The notes below the pieces were generated by a model. It saw only the letters and a program-made list of their open reading frames with translations, had not been told where the DNA came from and did not search any database. Shown here piece after piece: positions 57,798-64,000 of a DNA stretch of 64,000 bases. The position numbers and the translations under genes are program-made. The first letter of the stretch is position 1. The number at the start of each line of letters is the position of its first letter. This stretch comes from Apostichopus japonicus (lineage: Eukaryota > Echinodermata > Holothuroidea > Aspidochirotida > Stichopodidae): assembly GCF_037975245.1 (NCBI RefSeq), contig NC_092582.1, positions 7,853,001 through 7,917,000 on the forward strand. The letters are read 5' to 3'.

Positions 57798-60700
57798 GTA
57801 AGGTTTTTTCAATTAGACTATTAAATGATACAATACTATGATGTATCTACCAAATACGGCGAAGACTGTCTTGCTCAATTTCTGTCGCCGTGAACACTTG
57901 TGAATTCAAAGATGATCGCAAAAGTTTTCTTTTTATTTATTGTTCTTTTTATACTCAGGAACCACAGTAGAAATAAGTCTACTGGACTTTAATACTTTTC
58001 TGTGTTATCTTTATACCATGTTTTACATTTCTTTGTATCTTGGTGTGAAATCAAATCAATATGCAAATATAAACTTGCTCTCTTAGAAAGAGTTTAATCA
58101 AAGTTGTTGAAGCATAGACCGTATTAGCATAGGCTATCTAGCATTATTAAGGTATTGGTCCTTTCTGACGGAATTTAATGGTATAGGCCTTCATTTACTT
58201 TCAACATAAGGGGATAAAGTTTAGGAAGAGTTTTACATTTGTAGAACCAGATAAACGAACAAAATAAAACGAAACAGTTGATGAAAGTCATAGTAGTGTT
58301 TTCGAAGATTTCCCATCTTCCTCGTCAGGAAATAGATAATAATATAGTCACTTATGTATAGTGCATACGAAAGTTGTAGTATTTTCTGTCGCCGTGAAAA
58401 CTTGTGATGATGACTATCCATGTTCAAAGATAAAGGAGGTTCTAAAATAAGTTGAGTATATATGACGATCCATGTTGAAATAATTGATTGATTGAAACAA
58501 TCAACTATTTCAACATGGATCGTCATATATACTCAACTTATTTTAGAACCTCCTATATCTTTGAACATGGATAGTCATCATTAATACTACAACTTTCGTA
58601 TGCACTATACATAAGTTATTATCTATTTCCTGACGAGGAAGATGGGAAATCTTCGAAAACGTTTGAATATACACTACTATGACTTTCATCAACTGTTTCG
58701 TTTTATTTTGTTCGTTTGTCTGGTTCTATAAGGGGGATAGTATAGGTGTGATTTGGTAGGAAATTAGTCTTGATCTTTCGAAGACCGTTACAAAAAGAAA
58801 AAGAAAAAAAATAGATCACTGCAATCAGTCCAGGTTGTGTTTCTGTACGGTTGGCTACTTCAATGTTTTGAGAAATTTCTGACTATACATCGGATGCTCA
58901 GTTTTCTTGGATTTTGACAAATCAATGCAACAACTCTGCCTTGAAATGTAATTTTCATATAAGTGACACTTTAAATTAACGTAGTTCATTTCCTGAATCT
59001 AAGTTAATAAATGACTAAAAATGCGACCTCGTCCGTCTTGCATTCAGCAAATAAAGGTTTAATAGAAGTATCGAAGCGGTTACTTTTGGACATGATTTGC
59101 ATACATCCTTCATACTCAGATTTTCTCCATCTTCTTTGTAGGTACTTCCGCTCAACTTCAAACTTCCTTCGTATGTGAGGGTAAAACTTTGACCATCGAA
59201 TGTCCAAGTGGAACCACGATCGACGTGGAGGATGCTTTGTACGGAAGAGACCGCGGGCCATCGGTCTGTAACCATCGTTCGATACGTGTACGTCTTTTAT
59301 TTAAATTTTCTTAATTTTCTATAGTTACTTAAAGCTCAAAACGATTTCCGCTCTCGAGTCCGTCAAATTTCATTCCATTAGCCCACGCCCCTTTGACAAC
59401 GAGACTATCTCGTAACAACGTGATTCCTCCCCTGCCCGTCCCCAACCCCTCTCCCCACACACACATGCATGCAGTCTCACGCACTCACCTCAATTAAAAT
59501 ATAGATAGATAGATATTTATTCAGCACAATAGATAGAATACATACAATGGAAATTGGATGAAAACAGGAGCTCAAGCGAAAACAATGAAACGATTAAGAC
59601 AATAAATAAATATTTAAACAATTCGTATGACTAGGTAAAGGATATAAAAGGGTACTATGTATACTGCTCATGATATAAAAAGAGTATTCAGAGGTAAACA
59701 AGTATAACAAATATAGCATATTACACAATAAGAAGCAGTGGCTAAAACGTGAAGGCAAGACTAGAACCAATCAGCGGGCATTATTTGTATTATATATCTT
59801 TAAGATCAGGATAATGACTATTTGTGAGCCTCTTTGATCCCCTGAATGTACGCAACCTTTTACCAGAGGGCAGGAACTGGAAGTACTGATGAGCAGGATG
59901 TGAGTCCTTGTTCAGTACATTATCGACTCTCTTGAGTGCACGCTCCTGGTACGGAGAGTGGAGAGATGGAAGGCCCGTACCAATAATATGCTCAGCATTT
60001 CTATTACTGATTGCAATTTCCGAAGGTCACTCTGGCATACACGACCAAACCAGACTAAAATGTTAGTAGTTAAAATGCTTTCTATAATTGCACGATAAAA
60101 GTTTGTCAAAACATTTGCACTGACCCCATAAGATTTAAGAACACGTAAAAAGAACAGTCTCTGGCGTCCCTTTTTCAGTATTTCTTCAGTATTAATGTTC
60201 CATGATAAATTGTCCATGATAAATGTACCCAACAACTTCAATGTGTTCACCTGCTTTACCACCATTCCATCGATAATGAGAGGACCCATTGTGTTTTTAT
60301 TTCGTCTGAAGTCCGCAATTTATTCCTTTGTTTTATTAATGTTCAAAATCAAATTGTTTTCCTTGCACCAGCTCACTAATCGACTCACTTCATTGCGGTA
60401 CCCGCTTTCTTCCCCATTAGTAATTAATCCAGTAACAGTGGTATCGTCAGCAAACTTGATAACCCTCGAGTTCAGGTCGATGGCTATACAATCATATGTA
60501 AACAAAGAGTACAACATCGGAGAAAGCACGCATCCCTGGGGGGTACCTGTATTTAATACGATAGATTCTGAGAAGGTATTGCCAATTTTGACACATTGTT
60601 TGCGACCAAGAAGAAAGTCTAGGATCCAGTCACAAATAGCAGCGGGGAAATCAAAGTGATCCCGTAATTTAAGATGGAACCGTGACGGCACGATGGTGTT

Positions 60701-63392
60701 GAAAGCGGAACTATAATCGATGAATAGGACCCTGGTATAAGAACATTTCCTTTCCAGGTGAATAAGAGTTTCATGCATCCAAATCGAAATGGCATCCTCA
60801 ACAGACCTGTTGGCTCGATAGGCAAATTGGTATGGGTCGAAGTTAGCATGGTAGGAAATTTTTTTAAATGTTAACACGAAACCTTCGAATACTTTCATCG
60901 GTACTGAAGTTAGAGCCACTGGACGGTAGTCATTTAGACATGATGCATCGCTCTTCTTAGGAACGGGGACTATCGTTGCCTCTTTGAAAGACTAGGGAAC
61001 TTCACACGTGTTCGGGGACCAGTTAAAAATGTTTTTATACCCATGCTATGTCCGTAGAATCAAGTTGAGCATGCCCTCCTGAGTTTACGAAACGGTTTAT
61101 TCTATCCATTTTCCAGGTTACTTCCGGTTGTAAAGCTAGCACCTCCCTGTCTCGAGTAAGGGACGCATGTCAAGGTGAAACCAGCTGTCAAATATCAGCC
61201 AGCAATCGAGTGTTTGGGGATCCATGTGTGGGTACTTATAAGTTTTTGCGAGTTGAGTACAAATGTAAGTATACCTACCCAGCATATTACACGTACTTTA
61301 CCAAGCATATTACACGTACTTAATTGTTATGATTCGTTGCAAATATTTCGACTGGAGATTCAATTTCAAACTTTCTTCATTAAACAAAAATGTGTCTGTG
61401 CGTATGTATGTTGTGAACCTTATCCCCTTTCGCCTCTTCTCACCAGCCCATCCCCTTCCCCCAACACCTATTGAATATGTCTGCATGGATGGCATCAGTT
61501 TCATGTTTTATTTATTTATGTTATTATTTTAGATTCGGACATGATTTACAAACATAATGCATTTTCATATTTTCTCCATCGTCTCTGTAGGTATTTCCAC
61601 TGAACTTCAAACTTCCTTGGTATGTGAGGGTAAAACTTTGACCATCGAATGTCCAAGTGGAACCTACATCGACGTGGAGTACGCTTTGTACGGAAGAGAC
61701 CGCGGGCCATCGGTCTGTAACCATCCTTCGATACGTGTACGTCTTCTATTTAAATTATCATAATTTTTGGTTTTGATGATAATCGTAACCTTTGCATTCA
61801 TGATGGCGTATGTGTGCGTGTGTGTGTATGTGTGTGTGAATGTGCGTTTGTTTTTCTATCTGACCGAGGACTTGAACAAAAGAATTCCAGGTCCTCGGTT
61901 GTGATTTCTAAAGAATCACCACGTCCTCGGAAGAATTTCTATTGTATAGGGTATTGTTAAGGTTAGGGTACGTGGATTTGAACAATGGAAAATACAATGG
62001 GGTCCTCGGTTGGAATGTAAAACCAACATGTGTGTGTGTGAGTGCGTTTGTGACGCACAACCTGTAAACACGATATCTCAAGAAGGGAAGGTCAAACCAT
62101 TTTCATATTTAGTGTGTATAAGTAACACATTGATTACAAGAAGCCAATTGTTTTTGGTAGAGGTCAAAGGTCATTTGGGGTTACCAGGGGCTCCTTGTAA
62201 ACACGATATCGCAAAAAGGAAAGGTCGGACCAACTTCATAGTTCGTGTGTTGAAGTACTACATTAATTCCAAGAAGCATATTGTATTTGGTGGAGATTAC
62301 AGGTCATTTGGGTCACCAGGGATCAAATTGTGAAAACCTTGTAATCACGATATCTCAATACTGGAAGCTTGGGCCGACCTCTAATGTAGTGTGTATATTT
62401 ACCATATTAAGTTTAAGAAGCCTATTGTTTTTGGTGTAGGTCAAAGGTCATTTGGGGTCATCAGAGGTTAAATCGTGACACCCTTGTAAACATGTGCACG
62501 CTTACTATACATTACGTCAGGTTCATGAAGAAAACTGCTCATGTTACATCATCGAAACCACAATGCATTTTTGCATTCTGGTCTATAGTTACTCAAAACT
62601 CAAAACGAATTTTGCTCTCGAGCCCGCAAAGCTCATTCCAAAAGCCCACGCCCCTTTGACACCGAGACTATCTCGTAACAGCGTGATCCCTCTCCTCCCC
62701 CCCCCACCTCCCCACACACACATGCATGCAGTCTCAAGCCCTCACCTCAAATAAAATATACCAATGCTATGTACGTAGAATCAAGTTGAGCATGCCCTCC
62801 TGAGTTTACGATACGGTTAATTCTATCCATTTTCCAGGTTACCTCCTGTTGTCAATCTAGCACCTCCCTGTCTCGAGTATGGAACGCATGTCAAGGTGAA
62901 ACCAGCTGTCAAATATCAGCCAGCAATCACGTGTTTGGGGATCCATGTGTGAATACCTATAAATTTTTGCGAGTTGAGTACAAATGTAAGTATCCTTACC
63001 CAGCATATTACACGTACTTTACCCAGCATATTACACGTACTTAATTGTTGTGATTCATTGCAAATATTTCGACTGGGGATTCAATTTAAAACTCTATTCA
63101 TTCTGTGTATAGTGGACCTTATCCCTTGTCGCCTCCCCCTTCACCCAACCTCCACCTGCTCCCACCCCTCCCCCAACACCTATTGGATATACCTGCATGG
63201 ATGGCAGTTTGGGCATCTGTTTAACGTTTCTCCTTAATTTATAATTTCGCAGGTAGAAGCGTTCGCAGAGCCAGAGTCTGCGAATCCGGTAATTTGAGCC
63301 TCCATTGTCCTTACGGTCAAGTTTTGAACATCGTAGGTGCATCATACGGACGAAATGCTGGTAGTGAAGTCTGTCCATCGCCCTCTATCCGG
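57740..63392 (+). CDS. SUEL-type (galactose/rhamnose-binding) lectin with at least three domains, 3' end outside window
   Basis: This family binds D-galactose/L-rhamnose glycans; members act as egg lectins and in immunity. Exons: 57740-57797, 59142-59287, 61117-61264, 61591-61736, 62838-62985, 63253-63392. GT-AG introns join them into 786 nt in one open frame (262 codons). In order: a signal peptide (about 20 residues, hydrophobic CIAVLYYAAF), then SUEL domains 1-3. Each domain is encoded by exon A (phase 1 to 0) plus exon B (0 to 1), a symmetric 1-1 module. Domains 1 and 2 carry the family's ALYGRD (YGR) and VFGDPC (DPC) motifs and eight cysteines each; domain 2 has a ninth (VTSCC). Domain 3 has VCESGNLSLHCP and ASYGRN; its exon B is beyond 64000. 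Further domains may follow. Start chosen because it opens the signal peptide; the frame stays open upstream. Confidence 0.93.
57798..59141. other. SUEL lectin intron 1
   Basis: 1.34 kb. It contains the 487-bp foldback at 58242-58728 and a 23-bp word (TTCTGTCGCCGTGAA then CACTTGTGA) at about 57880 that reappears inside the foldback's left arm. Confidence 0.7.
58242..58728. mobile_element. 487-bp foldback element in lectin intron 1
   Basis: Near-perfect inverted arms of about 230 bp: TAGAACCAGATAAACGAACA...CAACATGGATCGTCATATA on one strand pairs around 58485-58500. The termini are TAGAACCAG / CTGGTTCTA. The left arm carries a short insertion (around 58384-58405, TTCTGTCGCCGTGAAAACTT) not mirrored on the right. 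No ORF. The low divergence between arms implies youth or ongoing correction. Confidence 0.92.
59142..59287 (+). CDS. SUEL lectin domain 1, exon A
   Basis: Acceptor CTTCTTTGTAG|. Encodes TSAQLQTSFVCEGKTLTIEC then PSGTTIDVEDALYGRDRG and PSVCNHRSIR. Donor CGT|GTACGT, phase 0. Confidence 0.93.
59504..61040 (-). mobile_element. CR1/L2-like LINE fragment inserted in lectin intron (antisense)
   Basis: Borders are read from the paralogous empty site: in the second copy of this duplicated intron, AAAATATA joins directly to CCAATGCTATG (62750-62772). The minus strand encodes RT, and the 3' end is at 59504 with a (TATC)n-like tail (ATCTATCTATC). It is 5'-truncated upstream of the palm (the first recognisable residues are ATIVPVPKKSDAS and LNDYRPVALTS). 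Confidence 0.88.
59780..61010 (-). pseudogene. Reverse transcriptase of the intronic LINE, disabled
   Basis: The main frame 60322-60919 shows motif A (LFIDYSSAFNTIVP), motif B (NTGTPQGCVLSP) and motif C (KFADDTTVTGLI), then WCKENNLILNINKTKE. A TAA at 60320-60322 interrupts the conserved KTKE-x-IADFRRN junction. The frame then resumes (60289-60006) with LGTFIMDNLSWN and FYRAIIESILTTNI. A one-base deletion near 60000-60006 shifts the end, and the alternate frame continues with AEHIIGTGLPSL, DSHPAHQYF and LPSGKRLR. A TAG near 60990 disrupts the upstream part. The element is dead. Confidence 0.88.
61117..61264 (+). CDS. SUEL lectin domain 1, exon B
   Basis: Acceptor CATTTTCCAG|, donor AAAT|GTAAGT. 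Encodes VTSGCKASTSLSRVRDACQG through ETSCQISASNRVFGDPC to VGTYKFLRVEYK; the closing Cys codon is split into the next exon. Confidence 0.93.
61265..61590. other. Lectin inter-domain intron 1-2
   Basis: 326 bp, clearly homologous to the intron at 62986-63252. Both contain a doubled CCAGCATATTACACGTACTT word and a CCCCAACACCTATTG segment. Confidence 0.85.
61591..61736 (+). CDS. SUEL lectin domain 2, exon A
   Basis: Acceptor GTCTCTGTAG|, donor CGT|GTACGT. Encodes CISTELQTSLVCEGKTLTIE then CPSGTYIDVEYALYGRDRG and PSVCNHPSIR. It differs from the domain 1 exon A at 10 nucleotides, all of them amino-acid changing. Confidence 0.93.
62061..62490. repeat. Three-unit dispersed-repeat array with DR1 motifs (about 135-145-bp period)
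   Basis: Units begin TGTAA(A/T)CACGATATC(T/G)CAA at about 62062, 62196 and 62340. They continue through GGAAGGTC..ACC and AAGAAGCC(A/T)ATTGTTTTTGG, and end AGGTCAAAGGTCATTTGGGG TCA. Similar modules occur at 35560-35890. Confidence 0.8.
62161..62173. promoter_or_regulatory. Perfect DR1 nuclear-receptor half-site pair
   Basis: AGGTCA-A-AGGTCA inside the three-unit repeat; an identical 13-mer lies at 62438-62450. It is probably carried by the repeat rather than selected here. Confidence 0.3.
62838..62985 (+). CDS. SUEL lectin domain 2, exon B
   Basis: Acceptor ATTTTCCAG|, donor AAAT|GTAAGT. Encodes VTSCCQSSTSLSRVWNACQG through ETSCQISASNHVFGDPC to VNTYKFLRVEYK. Gly to Cys at the fourth residue adds an unpaired cysteine next to a conserved one. 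Confidence 0.93.
62986..63252. other. Lectin inter-domain intron 2-3
   Basis: Homologous to 61265-61590 over about 200 bp, then unique before the acceptor AATTTCGCAG|. Confidence 0.85.
63253..63392 (+). CDS. SUEL lectin domain 3, exon A (last exon in window)
   Basis: Encodes (C)RSVRRARVCESGNLSLHCP then YGQVLNIVGASYGRNAGSEV and CPSPSIR. Donor CGG|GTAAGC, phase 0, so an exon B must follow beyond 64000. It is much more diverged than domains 1 and 2. Confidence 0.92.
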
Positions 63393-64000
63393 GTAAGCAG
63401 CCTGTTGTCAATACTCCTCGGTACACGAGTCAATATTTGAAACGCCATGTTACCAGTCAGGGGCGTTATAGGGGTTCAATATTGAAGGGAGTGGAAATAC
63501 CTCCATGAGGGGGCAGTAGGTCAAGCAAATGTGATGTGGTGGAGTGGGAATCTAAAAAACTACCTCAAAAAGTTCCGATCAAATAGATCAATATCGCAAC
63601 ACTTTTTTTGGTCAATCTTAGTTTTTCGATCAAAGGAAACTTTGCAATATATCGCAAAACCACACATATTAATTACAAAAATTGGAAAAAAGTAACTTTC
63701 TAATACCAAACATTGACACTTGTTACTTATGAAAACGGGCAATTTGGAGGATGTTTTGCTACATACTTGGTGTGTGTGTGGGGGGAGGGGGGGGGGGGGG
63801 GGGTGTACGTGTAAATTGCCTGATATACAGGCCTACTACAGAAAGGGTTTGTTACTTGTTGAGACCGGGTTTGTTTCAATAAAGTACGATGCGATGTCAT
63901 ATACAGGAAATAATTAATTGTCATTTCACGATAATATATAATAACTTTGGAACGAACGACTAGCCATTTATATTCATTCTAGCGTGAATCCGTGCCTACC
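63393..64000. other. Lectin intron, runs off the window
   Basis: It contains a (TG)n/G-run at 63769-63803 and no further exon. Confidence 0.6.

Larger units (their letters stand above)
59288..61116. other. Lectin intron within domain 1
   Basis: It consists of sequence duplicated in the domain 2 intron (59327-59503 and 61041-61116, matching 62583-62760 and 62761-62837) plus the LINE insertion. Confidence 0.85.
61737..62837. other. Lectin intron within domain 2
   Basis: It contains about 810 bp (61770-62580) absent from the domain 1 intron, including (TG)n at 61815-61840 and a three-unit repeat at 62061-62490. A segment homologous to the domain 1 intron follows. C-run at 62697-62705. Confidence 0.8.

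Overview
The window is animal nuclear DNA. Genes are split by GT-AG introns, intergenic space is AT-rich, coding density is low, and transposon relics, hairpin elements and microsatellites are abundant. The two recognisable genes (a stomatin and an SUEL-type lectin built of repeated domains), a DIRS-type tyrosine-recombinase relic and CR1/L2-like LINEs point to a marine invertebrate, most likely an echinoderm such as a sea cucumber or sea urchin. That assignment is inference.

Layout. 1-1180: decayed 3' end of a DIRS/Ngaro-like retroelement. 1.2-20 kb: mostly non-coding, with a 13-14-bp-TSD hairpin element, foldback elements, a hAT-type non-autonomous element (6598-6989), microsatellites and G-runs. 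20.6-39 kb: a complete plus-strand stomatin gene. Six exons (27501-38965) join without frame conflict into a 283-residue protein, and a second, phase-compatible first exon with its own TATA box lies at 20728-20812. 22.8-25.2 kb, inside the gene's possible upstream region: a decayed LINE and a 1.07-kb insertion bounded by inverted TTGTTACG ends. 39-43.3 kb: probable long 3' UTR. 44-54 kb: a transposon-rich stretch with nested hAT-like elements, TTAA-ended foldback elements, a palindromic 21-bp minisatellite inside inverted-repeat elements, a 426-bp tandem repeat, and a hAT-type element with a perfect 8-bp target duplication. 54.8-56.5 kb: a LINE inserted in a foldback element.

57.7-64 kb: the 5' part of a secreted lectin gene. 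A signal-peptide exon is followed by three SUEL / rhamnose-binding-lectin domains, each encoded by two exons (A and B). The third domain runs off the right edge. Domains 1 and 2 are a recent tandem duplication that includes introns. A LINE is inserted in domain 1's internal intron, and a different block in domain 2's. Between the duplicated exons, 19 of 22 substitutions change the amino acid, which suggests diversifying selection.

The two genes show no functional link. Stomatin would be a raft-associated inner-leaflet membrane scaffold, and the lectin a secreted carbohydrate-binding protein of the type used in egg and immune recognition. I found no convincing tRNA, rRNA, CRISPR or operon.
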